DNA of 64,000 nucleotides from Lindgomyces ingoldianus (taxonomy: Eukaryota > Ascomycota > Dothideomycetes > Pleosporales > Lindgomycetaceae). The position numbers and the translations under genes are program-made. The stretch lies in assembly GCF_010093535.1 (NCBI RefSeq), contig NW_022985166.1, positions 474,410 through 538,409 of the forward strand, given 5' to 3'. The notes under the pieces are model-generated. The model had not been told where the DNA came from. It saw only the letters and a program-made list of their open reading frames with translations, and did not search any database. This document shows positions 10,245 to 22,668 of this stretch, piece by piece; within the stretch, counting starts at the first letter, position 1; each line of letters begins with the position of its first letter.

Positions 10245-11733
10245 ATGAAGCCCATGCCACAGGAACAGACGCGAAGATGGGAACTACATAAACGGAAGCT
10301 GACTCTTCGCGAGAAGTTCTTTCCGTTTCCTTGGAAATGTTTTCTCATCGTATCGGCATTACCGTTTGCTCTCGCACCCATTGTTATTCTTTCTGCCGCC
10401 GCTGAAGAAGCTTCCCAGGGCTACCTCTCAGGACGCGCTTGCTATCCTAATGGAATGTGGAGCGAATCTCCTGGCGCAACATGGCGGATCATGGATTCTA
10501 CATATTTCTTCACGCCAAATCTCTCTTTTGGAAAGATGTCATTCTCTGCAGCTAAGATTATTGATATTAGCTGGGATCTGTTAGTTGGAAGAGGAGGACA
10601 ACTATTACTAGCTTATGTCAACTACCAGGTCTTCAATGAATGGCTTGTATACCATATGGAGATACATCTGACGTCGTACAAGATGTATTCGACTGTAGCC
10701 TTCCAAACGACGTCACTATCGGCACTAGGGGTTTTGGGGAAAGAATTTTTGGCCTTCGGAGAGTCATCGTGGAGGCGGTTTTTCCGGTGGCTAGGTATCT
10801 TCTGCATGCTACTTTCCACGTTATATGTGTTATCTTTCCCGACACTTATGGCGGCTATGACTGGTTATATCAACGCATCTGGAGCATACGTGGAGGATTA
10901 CAACAACAACCTCATCGAGTTCAACAAGTTTAAATGGGTGGCTTACATTGTAGAAGATGCTCACCGGATTGGATACAGCAAGCCTCTTGTCGCCGCTAGC
11001 GATGATGAAGACTTGCAAAAGGCGATATATAATTGTGAGTTGCATTAGCTCGAGTTCTCAGTTAGATTGCACTCATCCAACGTTATACCCAGATATTTCA
11101 ACCATGTCCACGCTTGAGGAATTTAATCGAGACCTAAAAGTCGGCCTTCCGTGGCCACCTAGAACCTTTTTCTTTGATCGCCCTAGCATATGGCAACTTG
11201 GAAACTCTAGTATCACTCTCGAGGCTCCGTCCTTGAATATCACTTGGGCAAAGAACACTGAGTTGGACGTCTCACCAAAACTCAAACACTGGCTGTACAC
11301 AGACGGCGACTCCCAAGGAGATGTCTTCGACGCTTTTTACGTTCACGCGCATGGGTCTTGCAGGCCTAATGAGACCTACCAATGGGGTTTCTCCTATATC
11401 TTCCTGTTTATGGTTAGCATTTTTAATTTCGTCTGGAGTTGTATAATGGTGGGAATGTGGCTGGACACGCGGAGAGGGAGCAGGATGTATAAGAGTGGGC
11501 GGAGACCTGGGTTGCTGAGAAGCATAATGGATATATCGGGCGCGATTAGAGAAGAGTTGGGTGTGGAGGTTGATAATATGGAAGAGCAAGAATTGAGGAA
11601 ACGATTGAACGCCTCGAGAGGCGCGCTCTGGGTCCCGAGAAAAGAGCTGAAAATCACGAAGGCAGACTTAGGCGATCAGGGGTTCAAACACAGAGGGCGG
11701 TGGAAGACGTTGACACAAGGGTCTACTTTTTGA
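10245..11733 (+). CDS. Fungal multi-span membrane protein, uncharacterised
   Basis: Predicted 476-aa protein in two exons, 10245-11034 and 11093-11733. A 58-nt intron (donor GTGAGT) is spliced in phase to give KAIYN-YISTMSTLEEF. Hydrophobic segments lie at about 31-53, 109-130, 182-205 and 363-387. A large, probably lumenal or extracellular region between the last two contains NSS, NIT and NET glycosylation sequons. The motif order RACYPNGMW, then SYFFTPNLSFG-like (here TYFFTPNLSFG), WDLLVGRGGQ and a Trp-rich helix resembles a family of uncharacterised fungal plasma-membrane proteins. I know no experimentally assigned function for it. The C-terminal tail is charged and cytoplasmic by this model. 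The next gene (SDR) is convergent, with only 40 bp between stop codons. Confidence 0.8.
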
Positions 11734-11773
11734 TGAATTCGATCTGACTTCTACCCTTCTAATTCTGATGCCT

Positions 11774-12749
11774 TTACTCTTTTCTCGGCAAATCCGTACT
11801 CGTACAAACTCCCTCCCATTCCTTCAACAACTTCAGCGTCTCCTCACACTTCTCCTTGATTGTTTCGTAGCAGTCTCTGCCTAGGGGTAGTCTAAAAGGC
11901 ACCTCCTTGCCCTCTGCAACTCCCTCCTTCCTCACGAGATCCAGAATAATTTCTACGGCCTTTAATGGATCTCCCGGTTGCTTCCCATCCTCATTCTGCG
12001 CCAGATACGCAATGAAATTTCTGGACGCTTCTTCGTAGTCAGGGATATGCGATTGCTTGGTGCGCAGGTTTCCCGGAGAGAGAAACTTTGTTCGGAAGCG
12101 GCCTGGTTCTATCATGAGGGTCTTGATTCCGAATTGCTCGGTTTCCCACCGTAGACCTTCTACAATACCTATCGACATGATCAGTTTGCAAGAAATATCG
12201 AGAGAGCGATGACATGAGTGCATACCTTCCAGCGCAAACTTTGACCCGGAATAAGCACTGCAAAATGCATCACCGTACCACCCCGACCTAGAACTAAGGA
12301 ATACTATGGTCCCAGCTTTTCTCTCACGGAGGTGCGGCAACACGGCTCGTGTCACTTTAATCACTCCAAGGACATTCGCGTCGAATTCTGCAAGCCACTC
12401 GCCATACCTAGCACACCACCATTAGCCCCTTCTTCCTATCCGCGATCAAGCAAACTCATACTTACTCAAGGTCTTCCCAAGCCCCTGTTTGAATGTACGC
12501 GGCATTGTTTACCAGCACATCAATTCTGCCGTATATCGCAATAGCCTTTACAATCGTGGCATTCAGGCTTTGCTGGGAATCTGTGACATCGAGTTGGAGA
12601 ACGGCAGCGCCTGATTCTTGGAGAGAAGAGAGTTTAGAAAGCGTACGTCCGGTTGCAATAACTTTGTCGCCGCGAGAGAGGATTTGTTGGACCATGAGTG
12701 AGCCGAAGCCAGATGTGCAGCCGGTGATCAGCCAGACGAGCGGCGCCAT
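11774..12749 (-). CDS. Classical short-chain dehydrogenase/reductase
   Basis: Predicted 286-aa NAD(P)-dependent SDR in three exons: 12749-12466, 12407-12226, 12168-11774. Introns are 58 and 57 nt and all phases agree. The cofactor site TGCTSGFG is at residues 9-16, NNA follows (LVNNAAY), then the catalytic serine in FLSSRSGWYG and the catalytic YSGSK. The second splice restores KFALEG-IVEGLRWETEQFG, the usual text of this subgroup, which also argues for the GATAG acceptor rather than the nearer TTGTAG. The branch CTGAT precedes it. This subgroup includes oxidoreductases acting on sterols, ketones and retinoids; the substrate is not predictable. It is convergent with the membrane-protein gene. 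Confidence 0.88.
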
Positions 12750-15700
12750 TGTGAATTTGGATGATGTGGTAGAATTGATGGAAGTGGAATGAAAAAAGGT
12801 TTTTATGGAAGTAAGGAGCGATATTTCTGATAGTCAGTCCTACGACCTTTCTAATACCTTCGACCAGTGTTGAACCTGGACCTGCGATGTGCAAATTGGA
12901 ACTCACTTGACGCGAACCCAGCTGACGCCAGCGAATCAACGGGTGCCTAACACATAAGTGAGTCATTGCAAAAAACCAAGAGAAATGTGCGCTCAAAAGT
13001 TTAGGCATTCGATCGTTCGAAGATGGAGGTAAGGGAGGTAAGCACAAAGTCCGTGCGCCTTCGGCCGAACTCCAAAGAATCTCCGTCAGCAATGTTTGCT
13101 GTATCTACAATATCACAATTAAGGTAGAATATCCCTTTGAATGGCGAGGCTGTTGGCAACCTTACTGGGAAAGCTGGCAGGAGAGAGAAATCAATCGCAG
13201 TGTGGTAAGGTTAGGAAACTTATTTTTCTTCTACAAGTTGGATTGTAGGCGACATTCGGACGAATATACTTTCATGAGCCAAAACCAAACCCGTGACCAC
13301 CCATTTTGCATACGCCTCTTGAGTTTTGATCCAATTAAAACAATTTTATAGCAAACAGTGGTTTTTCAATCAAGATGATACGCGCAATCGTCATACTTGG
13401 GACTGACTAGAAGATGATTATATACCCCCTTGTCTTACTATGCACGAGAACCTACCGAACTTAGGAATCCACCTGAGTATGGAAGTCAAAAAATATTGCA
13501 CTATACAAGATTGCTCTGGTAGATATCTAGGTTCCTAGTAACGTTACTCTTGGTGATGGTTCTAAATTGCGCTAGGTGTGCATGGTCCTATTCACTTAAC
13601 CAAGAATGCAGTCGATACCTTGGAGCGAAGACTTCACAAGCAACTTTTTCGTCAATGAGAACGGAAATCAATCACATATTCACTAAATAACACTATTAGA
13701 ATAACTTTTCATCTCCGGTTATACCTTTGGCTAGATAGCGCTACGGTCATGCTATTATATTCAATTTCCCCTCTTCTTGGATGATTTACCACTGTGTAGT
13801 TTCAGCGGCAACCGAAGATGCCATAGCCAGAAACCTCTATTCTTGCCAACTGTTCCCTTGAACTTTCAGTCGCCATGGCTCTGCATCCATGAAGAGTTCG
13901 AAGGCAAGCAGCAAAGTCATCCATGCTATTATCCACGCTATCGATGAATAGACTCTCTTGAAAGCCGAACTCAAAGAAACCATCGAAGTTGCCATTAGCA
14001 AACAAATGTTTGGATTTGGTCATCTGCTTGATGGAGTGGGGCGTTGGCATGTGTTCAAAATGTATTTTCGGACCAAACTACCTCTACACGAAGTGGATGT
14101 GTTTTCTTAGCTTAGAATAACTATTCTAATTAGTGAAATAGGCGCCGACCGTTGCAACCAGCTGCTAGTAGAGCTTGAGCGCTCTTGAGCTCCACTGTTC
14201 CCCTCCAAGCGCTTTCTCGTAAATGATGCGGGCGAGATTCTGCAGCTTCATTGCCAGGACTGGAGCATCCTAATCGCTCCATTGACAAACTGGTCACTCA
14301 GATCATCGGGAAGAGCGGAAAGTAGAGCTTTTAGCGTTGAGTTAAGACTGAAGTATCTCCCATGGCGGGAAGCAGCTGCTAATACGGGAATCTCTCTAAG
14401 AAATTTTGTAGGTGGAGGTGGGTGGTGCTCTAGTTAGTTGTTACGTGGACGAGAAGGTGTCGACTTCAGGATAAATACTCATTGCGGGCAAGACGAGATG
14501 CGTGTAAAGTTTATGTGGTTGCGCGATGTAGTAATGCAAACAAACTAGTGAATCAACCGAGATATGATGGTGTCTTCATGTTCAGTGACCCCATCTCTTT
14601 CGATATTTCCAAATTGGGTACCTCCGAATCGCATCGCGAATCAATCCTCAACTCCCTGCCGGGTCGGCCCTCGTAGTCGTACTGTGCAAGCGGGAGCCGC
14701 TGGGACCAGCAGGTCCGGGGCTACGCAATATTCCGACTGTTGGATACACAACGGCTAGCGTGGGAGGTATCTGCCATTAAGGTGTTCAACAAGACATAGT
14801 ACGTTTGGTACGTTTTCAGAATTTACGGTCACTGAAGTCGTATAATCGTAGGGACTTCGTGAGCCGACCCTCACGACTGATAAGGCCATAGATTCTAATC
14901 ATGGTGCGTTTGGAGTAGCGTTGTCTATTGACTGGAACTAGGTTGGTGCACGTTTGGGTGGGATCTGTGGCACTGATAGGCGTAGTTTTGTAACACAAGT
15001 AGAGACTTATGTATAACCCACTATGATAGTAGTATGACAAGAAGCTTGCCGTCTCACCTAAACTTTTATCCTGATCCCATTTTTCTTGACCCTCATCAAT
15101 ATGAGCATGTTGAACTTTCGAGGTGGCTGTTGTTGGGTTCACTCTAGACGATCCTCAAGATCATTAGTCCCGTCAGCCAACCACCATGAATCTTCGTACA
15201 GGATGCCCAGAATATAAAAGTGTGTTAGAAGTCCCCCCAGCCTAAGTTCGCATTTTCGCTCAAAGATCTGCTCCAAAGTTTGACGTCCCTGAGCGAGTTT
15301 CTGGAAACGCGGTCCTACCGGCATGGTTAGATCCACGATGACTTCGAAAATCTTGTCATCTATTTAATCTTCTGGATTTAGAAGATCATGGATCAAGCGA
15401 TCGTCATCAGTGTGACTTATGAGTCCACGCCGAGAGAGCCAACCCAGAATCATCACGAATCCAAGAGGAATACTGAATTTTTCGAGATCCTGGTAGTAAA
15501 TTTTCCGCGTAATGGGGTGGACAACCAGCAAATTTTCCTTGGAAGAAGGTCCCGTCCTGGGCCCGCATCACGTTTTATGTAATCACGGAATCAATCAGGA
15601 GCAACATCACCGTGATAACAAGCAATATTCAAGATTTTGCGGACGCCCATTCCTCCCCCGTTGAAGCAGGGTCCAACATAGCTTCGATAAGACGCCAGAG

Positions 15701-18455
15701 AAGATCATATCCAAATTTGTGACCTGAAATATCTACAAGCGTTAGACTGTGATATCATATTGATCATATCGTTTAGGCTTACCATTGACCCCATCTTCTA
15801 ATATCACTATTTGCCAAATCTTTTAATAGGCCGAGCGGTTTTTATAAGCCCTGTTTTACACTACAACAATTCGGCATGTCTACGGAGCTTCTTAGAAATT
15901 AGGATAAAGTATCTAGTCTTTAGTGCAGAAATCGCTGTTGAGGTTTTGCACCAAAAAAGATTGTTTTCTTTCCCAAAGAAATAGCTTTTGTGCTTGACAT
16001 AACTGCTCGACGGATATTCAAAAGGGTGAGACTAGGGATATAGTGTCTTCCAATCCGCAGGGTCTATTTTGCGGTATATTCTAGTCCAATTGATAGACAA
16101 TTGGAACACTTCAAATTAGAGCAGGAACGGTACCTACAAACCTTTTTAAAAGAACTTGATTTTTAAACCTAAATATTTTAACAAAAAGACCTTAAATTAT
16201 GAAATTTCTAGAATGGGACCTTAGGCCTAATTTGTAGCCTTTTCTCAGGTTTTAAAGTGCACAGCCATTCGTTGTTGAGATAAAGGAAGCCAGAACAAAT
16301 TTACTTAGATATAGCTCTCTTTTGTTAAAAAAACATTTTTAACAATCATTTACCTGCACTCTCTGAACTTGTAATAGATGCAGTAAATTAGGCTCAGTAG
16401 CTTAGATGGAAATTGAATAATACATGAATTAGTAGTTGTTGAGATACCTAGGTATAGAATTCCAAATCCTTAGTCAGTTCCATGTGGATAGCTCGCTTTG
16501 ACGGTAAATGTTGAGGAAAACTAGACAACAGGAATAGCCAAAAAATTTTGAGAACCCTGTGTCATATGCACTCGGCTTTATTTACCGTACCGTACTCGGA
16601 AATCTAAAGCGAGGGTCTTACCAGAGCACTATACTTCCATTATGCAGCCACAACGTGGTGTAACCGCGACTAGGGTGCAAATATATGTATCCACCCCATC
16701 GAAAGGATTCATAAACTACGAATATTGAAAAACAAACTGCATTTCTCGTGGCATCGTCTTTACGTAGGCAGTAGCGTCGAACCAGGCATTTGGCATGTTG
16801 CCACACATTTTCCGACATACTGTGGAATGGGGCGCTGTCGCATCTGCTTTTCAGGGTAGGAGAGATACTCACGTCATTGCAGGTATCATAATACACCGAA
16901 AGAGGTTGAGTGGGGAGATCAAAGGTCTCGTGGACTGGATGCGCAAGTGGCCTTACATCAGGGGATCCGACCGTCGTGGCTACAAGGCACGATGCCGGAG
17001 CAAGAGCAGAGGCGCCTTTTCAAGAGTGGATATAGGGAACCCGATGAAGCTTTCGTTTGTTGTTGATGTCTCTTGCAGCCTAGGTCGTGATGATGACGTC
17101 GTGCATGAATATTTGAGGTGGTGACTTTCGTTAGGTACATCAATATTGCACGTGACCCCCGGCATTGTATGCCGCCCCAATCATCACTTCTCATCGCACC
17201 GCAGATCAACCCCTTTCTTATAAATAACGACGTATATGTAGAATAGTTCTAGGATTTGCAGGGCGGGATAGAGACAGTTACCGTAGACGGCCCGCTCGAT
17301 TTAGAGGCAATTCCTGCAACAATCGTTGAGTTGCGAACCAGTGTGCTACGATGTGAAGGAAAGGGCACTGGACAGGGAGGAGACCTGAACATGAACACTT
17401 CTGATCGAAATTCTCGGGCAATATGAGCTAACAGTGTGAGATGCAGGTGTGGGGTTTGTGGATGAAATGGTTCACGACCGTCCTGCGCAACGCTGGGGAT
17501 CGATATTTTGGCGAGGGTTCACTTTCAGCCCCTCACGAAACTCCCCAGTGGAGTGATGCGTGCCGCAATTGCTACCAAGATAACCACGGTCAGTTAGAGA
17601 TACTGAGATAAAAAGCGGCGGCATGGCCCCTTCCAGATCCTGCGAAGGTTGAGGACGGCAAACGCGTCGAGAGAGCGACTTACACCGATGCACTATTCGC
17701 CCCCAATATTTGTCCAGATTCGATCCTGCACACCTGCGCGGCTGGAGTTCCCCGGGTGGGTGGAGTGATAAAGGACTGTGTTGGGGCTTGACGTGGTTCG
17801 ACTGGCGGGGATGCGCTGTCCGCGAACCCTTGGCTGGATTAGCTGTAAATAATATACTGCTTCGACTTTTCCCTATCTTCTTATGTATTACAAACTTGCT
17901 CCCCAGCTAGCACAGCAATTTAGTCTATAAGCTTACAATCGCGAAATATGTTGTTTTAGGTAGAAAAATATACTAACATGTTATATAGTTTTAGAAAGAG
18001 CAAGCAAGATCTTTAAAGTTCTTTTAGCGTAGATTATACCTAGATTCTCTTATTGGAAAAAGATTGGAAAATCTAAGGCCTCGAAGTTGCTCTTATACTA
18101 AGCTTTTTGCATATACCAACCATTAGGTACATCTAAAGGGCTATTTTCTTCTTGGCTCTCTATAGCAGGCTAACTTCCTAACAATATAAACATTAAGACT
18201 TAGAGTAGTTCTATGCACTTTAGAGAGTCCATTATCTCATCTGAACTAGCCGCAAAGGCTAAGGGCTATTCGCTGAGAAGGCACCCCAAACCGTGAAAAG
18301 ATACAAAAGGGCGTGCACGGGCTCAACGCACACAAGTTTGGAGCCCACCGCCACCACGCCAATTGCCCTTCCCATTTTGACTGACTCACCTTCCGTTTCC
18401 CACTTAGCGTGGTGCCAAACATTATGTCCACCCTCAACTCTGCGACACTTTGACC
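12750..18455. other. 5.7-kb gene-poor region with decayed sequence
   Basis: No intact gene is recognised. Base composition swings to AT-rich at 15840-16560 and 17930-18240, which look like old transposon or RIP-affected DNA. Protein-like fragments without start, splice or full-length context are seen on the minus strand: 14050-13802 (about 82 aa) and 15760-15139. The remaining open frames are short and unsupported. Confidence 0.5.
15139..15760 (-). pseudogene. Possible decayed coding fragment, unknown family
   Basis: On the minus strand one frame reads GHKFGYDLLWRLIEAMLDP (about 15740-15680) and stops. A later frame reads DLTMPVGPRFQKLAQGRQ... and LLTHFYILGILYEDSWWLAD (15336-15139). Both have the composition of real protein, but they are in pieces with stops between. 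I do not recognise the family. It may instead be chance open frame. Confidence 0.25.
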
Positions 18456-19130
18456 ATGCCCGATATGTTTCGACCACTGCTCCCCCAACCTCCTGGCGGT
18501 CGTCCGGACCGTGGCGGTGCACAACCGCCATACCCGCCTTCCACTGAAGGCAAGAAGAGGAAGGTGGTGACAGCAGCGTGCAATGCTTGCCGCAAGCGCA
18601 AGACTAAGGTTGCTTGAGTCCGCCGAAGAGGTTCCGCACGCGCTCATTAGCCACTCCAGTGCGATGCCCAGCGTCCACGATGTAGTGTCTGCATCTCTCG
18701 CAACGCGGATTGCGACTACGACACCGTTTCTACCGAGACTCACAGCCAGGCACTAAAGCGCAAGTTTGATGAACTTCAGCAAAGCAAGAGCACGTACGAG
18801 CAGATTTTCGACATGCTTAAGGCGAGGACCGAGCAAGAAGCTACAATCATTATGCAAAGAATTCGGAACGGTGTTGATGCCGACACTATCATCCGCCATG
18901 TCGAGGATGGAGACCTCCTTCTTCAGCTTTCTCTCGTACCCGAAACACGATATCGCTATGATTTTCCGTTTATCACTGACATGCCTTCTTTTCTCCAGCT
19001 GCCTGATAACGTCTACCTCAAATCTCTACTATATGAGGCCATGTTTAGCGGTCCATCAGCTCAACAGCAGTCATCTAATATAGTAAGACAGACCGCGGAA
19101 TACCAGGCGATGTACTTGAAGCCTTATCAC
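18456..19130 (+). pseudogene. 5' half of a Zn2Cys6 transcription factor gene
   Basis: Exon 1 (18456-18608) and exon 2 (from 18660, after a 51-nt GTTGCT...CCAG intron in phase 0) encode a GAL4-type zinc cluster: ACNACRKRKTK joined to CDAQRPRCSVCISRNADC, the exact C-x2-C-x6-C-x6-C-x2-C-x6-C pattern. A coiled linker and the conserved pre-domain text follow: ARTEQEATIIMQRIRNG, DADTIIRHVEDGDLL, then AEYQAMYLKPYH. At that point (19130) the family similarity ends. The frame runs on to 19325 through non-homologous sequence that is also the 3' end of the opposite gene. The fungal-TF middle domain is missing. The missing part starts, at the matching family position, in the minus-strand gene at 61.3 kb. 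If expressed, this would be a DNA-binding fragment without an effector domain. Confidence 0.8.
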
Positions 19131-19224
19131 TCGGGGACACCGAGAAGCCGAGCGCTTCAGGCAATGAAAGCCGCCATCCTATGTTTTGCCAACGTTCTTT
19201 GCGTTTTAAGGAGCTATCAATTTC

Positions 19225-20574
19225 TCATACTTCCTCTTCCTCTTCCTCTTCCTCTTCTTCTTCTTCTTCCTCCTCCTCCTCACCTTCTTCACTTTCATCT
19301 TCGCCCTTCTCCTTTCCCTTGCTAGCGTCCTTAAAAGCCTCAAGATCATCAGGACAAATGCGCTTGCAAAGCTCCTTCATATCTTCAAAACAACTTGGGG
19401 ATAGGCCCTTAGCTACAAATATCGATGTGACAGGCAGAATGGACAGAATGGAGACTTACCTTTCGCGGTAATTGGCGCCCGGGATCAGCCATGCGGCAGT
19501 GATGTTGACTCGGAGCGAATACAGCAGGTTTCTTGAATCCCAGTCTTCCTCTACACCAAGCGTCAAAATCATTTTCGAGAAATAGACGCAATAGAAGTAC
19601 ACACCTGGCTCGCTTGCAGGAAAATGTCGCTTGTAACTCCTGATATACGTTCTACTGCTCAACCGATGCCTTGGAGTCCTCCAATTTCCGAGCTCAAACT
19701 CATTGTGCGCATAAAACGCTGTTCCATCGAAAACGAAGGGCTCCCCATTCCGTAGATCCGTCGCTGTATTCCCATCCCAGATATTCCCATGAACCAAGCA
19801 AGGTTTAATCGATCTCCCCTTGCTTTGTAGCGGACCTAGAAGCCTTGGGATGCACTTATCAAGGATAAGCTGTGCACAGTATTCATACTCCGGCCAGGAA
19901 GGTTGCTTCGCCTTATCCATCTCAAAGACATGTTCCAGCTGTTTGTGGAAAAGAACTTCCCACGAGTCTTCCCAGCAGTCTGTGAGCTGGGCCGCTTTGC
20001 CGTGACACGTGGTGACGTGAAAGCCGAATTTGCCTGTTGGTGAGACTGATCTCTTATGTAATTCTGCTAGACGCTGCGTAAAGCGCGTTGGTTCTGGTGG
20101 CTGTTGGCCAATGTGGCGGAATTCAGCCAGAAGGAAATAGTTTGCCGGTCCTGGAGCTTCGTATTTACCCCAGGCATATGGCTTGGGGCAGAAGGAGTGA
20201 ATTACTTCGTAGACTGCCTTGTCGGACTCATATTGGCCCTCCGCCATAAGACGATCACTTTCGCCTGTAGTCACCTGGAGATGGTTTAGCAAGTAATAAT
20301 GTTGAGAAATCTCAAAAAGGAACCTTTAAAAAGTAGACTACTACCTCGCCGGAAGGTAGGCGGCAAGTCAAACGTGCCTGGCGAGCCCAGACCCACATGC
20401 CGTAAGCATGGCAGGAAATGACCTCAGTACCAGGTATAGGAAGTGCTACGTGGAGCAATTTAGCGAAGACCATTCGCGTGATGGGACCGCATGCGAACCT
20501 TTCACAACAGCTTGGTCAACCTCAAAAGTACCTTCAATAGCAGCTTTTCCAAGTCCATCTTGACGAGTGGACAT
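19225..20574 (-). CDS. Fructosamine-kinase-like protein, catalytic Asp replaced by Asn
   Basis: Predicted 375-aa fructosamine-kinase-family protein (ketosamine-3-kinase, APH fold). Exons, 5' to 3': 20574-20499, 20445-20324, 20274-19605, 19550-19460, 19393-19225; all phases agree. Splices restore VDQAVVK-ALPIPGTEV, VVVYFLK-VTTGESD (with ATP-site Lys66) and FPASEP-EEDWDSRNLLY. Known members phosphorylate fructosamine or ribulosamine adducts on proteins, which leads to deglycation. The usual HGDLWxGN loop reads HGNIWDGN here: Asn230 (codon AAT) stands where the catalytic Asp is expected, while Asn235 and the metal-binding Asp249 remain. The protein may be a pseudokinase or have shifted activity. 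Family members normally end near CPDDL; this one adds a tail of 17 Glu. It is divergent from the ketohexokinase-like gene and converges on the truncated regulator. Confidence 0.85.
19228..19281 (-). repeat. GAA/GAG microsatellite coding for 17 Glu
   Basis: An imperfect trinucleotide tract (TTC/CTC on the plus strand) encodes an uninterrupted run of 17 glutamates just before the stop codon of the fructosamine-kinase-like gene. Such tracts vary in length by slippage; here changes by whole codons would stay in frame. Confidence 0.75.
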
Positions 20575-21383
20575 TGTAGTTGAATTGTTTTTGGGAGCTA
20601 TCTGAGTAGATAGAGTGAAGAGTAATCTTGGGCGCTAAGAAGTAGGTAGCTATTTGAAACACTCAAAATTTACGCTTTGCTGTTAATTCTTACTCAGACT
20701 GAGTCCCAATCAGTCCGCACACTGCGCTTCTAAAACAATCGACTCGGCCGTGGGGCTTAAAATTTGTCTCACGTAATTGCCTCAAACCTAATCGTGTAAG
20801 AGTAGGGCTAAGAAGATTACTAGAGGTCGTGGAACGTAGCGTTCGAGTACAGCTTTTACAAATCACACGCTTCCACTCACAGCTATGTTCCCGTCAAAGT
20901 TTAAATTGCTGCATGAATTACTGCATCCGGAGTCATTGAGCGAGGTTGCGACGCCCTTTCCACCCATAACTGTCACCCCACTGCCATTTCCCCGCTTTGG
21001 TCAGCCATCCCTCGCCACCAATCATCTGCATTGGGGCGTGGAATCGAAGACGGCTTGCCGCCCGGCAAAGTTGAAGCGGGATGAGCTCGGTTCATGCCTT
21101 ATCGAGGTGGCTGGCCATCCCCTTATTGGCGCGTTCGCAAACAGGCTGCTCGTGCTTTTGCGGGCTGATACGACAAAATGAAACAGGCTCGGAATCCCAG
21201 ATTAGTTCAATGTGGAGGGGCCGGATGGTGGGAAAGGCTCAGAAGATTGTATGCATGTTGTTGTGTTCTATTAGTGTGATCAAGGTTGGCTAGCGTCGCG
21301 AGATCTCGGTACGCTACCAACCTAGCAACCTCCACCACAGTGACGTTCAGCAGTCTTATCCTTCTAAGGTCGAAAAAATTACG
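20575..21383. promoter_or_regulatory. Shared divergent promoter region, two sugar-kinase-like genes
   Basis: This 809-bp gap separates the start codons of the fructosamine-kinase-like gene (-) and the ketohexokinase-like gene (+). No other gene is seen in it. Head-to-head placement would allow common regulation. I could not assign specific operator sites. Confidence 0.4.
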
Positions 21384-22668
21384 ATGAAGCATATCATCTG
21401 CGTTGGCGCATGCTATCTTGACACAATCCTGACGTAAGCCCCATTATTCTTGCGTCTTCAACCTCATCTGTAAACTCATCAGGGTCCCGAAATTCCCCAC
21501 CGAAGACTCCAAGCTACGCGCAACGAAACTAACCCGCCGGTTGGGTGGAAACTGCCCCAACACGCTCTCGGTCCTGGAACAATTCATCGATGAGTCTATA
21601 GAACTCCATTTCCTAGCTGTGCTCCCTTCAGAACATTCTGGCGCCACAAAATTCATCCGCGACTCTTACTCCAAGGTTCAGATCGATCCATCATGCATAT
21701 ATCGGGTCGCGTATGATGAGTCTCCATCGAGCTATATTTTCCAGAACGGGGAAACAAATTCCAGAACCATCGTTAATTACAACGAGCTGCCAGAAATGAC
21801 GAAGGAGGAGTTTGTACATCAAGCTCATTTACTGTCAGTGTCAAAGGAAGCGGTGGAAGGGTGGTATCACTTTGAGGTGCATATGAGTTCATTTTATTTG
21901 ACTGTGAAAGAGTACTGTAGGAATAGTTAATGATTGATGGAGTTTGATGGAGTGCTCCTTAGTATTTCATTACCACGATTTGGGATTCCGAAGTCTATAG
22001 AATTGCCGGCTTTCTTCACTCGCAGCTATCACTATTGAAGTACAACTCTTTCTAACCCTACAGCAGGGTCGGATCCCAGACATCATCCTCCATGGTATCA
22101 AATATCTCCGCGCCTCGCTTCCCGGATTTAAGATCAGTGTCGAGGCTGAGAAACCAGGTCGCGAAGGACTTCAAGAGCTAGCAAGTGCTGCAGATGCGGT
22201 CTTCTTTTCAAGATCTTGGGCAGAGGTAGACTGGAAATTTCTTAAATCACGCTACTTTCGGCTCTCCGACTAATCAAATAGTAGGGCCACAATTACTCAT
22301 CGGCAAAGGAATGTCTCACCGCCCAAGCTACTCTAACCCTACCGGACGCTCTACTGTGCTGCACTTGGGGCTCAGCGGGTGCGGTCGCACTACAAAAGTC
22401 AGGCGATGGTACAGAGGTCTGGCAGAGCGTCAACGCCTGGACTATGAAGACTCGGGAGGTAAGGGATACGATAGGTGCCGGCGACACGTTTATCGCTGGG
22501 ATGCTCTTCGCTCTGAGCCATCACGGTGAGAATTGGAGCTTGAAGCAGAAACTCGAGTTTGCAAATGAACTTGCGGGTCGGAAAGTGATTCAAGAAGGTT
22601 TCGCTGACCTGGCTGGGCAGATGGGACTTAACACTAAGCTGCCCTGGTATACGCCCAAACTGGCGTGA
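21384..22668 (+). CDS. PfkB-family ketohexokinase-like sugar kinase
   Basis: Predicted 328-aa PfkB carbohydrate kinase in four exons: 21384-21433, 21483-21876, 22067-22225, 22285-22668; phases agree. Introns are 49, 190 and 59 nt; the 190-nt one has a TCTAACCC branch and an ambiguous CAGCAG acceptor. The N-terminal Gly-Gly motif RRLGGNCPNTLSVL (first PfkB signature) and the C-terminal DTIGAGDTF (second signature, catalytic base Asp268) are both intact. GWYHFE-GRIPDIILHGIKYL and SWAE-GHNYSSAKECL are restored by splicing. The text most resembles fungal homologues of ketohexokinase, which phosphorylates fructose at C1, but PfkB substrates are hard to read from sequence. Its divergent neighbour is a fructosamine-kinase-like gene, so both may deal with fructose or glycation products (inference). 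Confidence 0.88.

Noticed and set aside
20324..20344. Earlier splice at GTAGTA in the fructosamine-kinase-like gene
   Set aside because: It would delete the beta-strand YFLKV with the ATP-site lysine. Extending the exon to the GTTCCT donor keeps the lysine and the phase.
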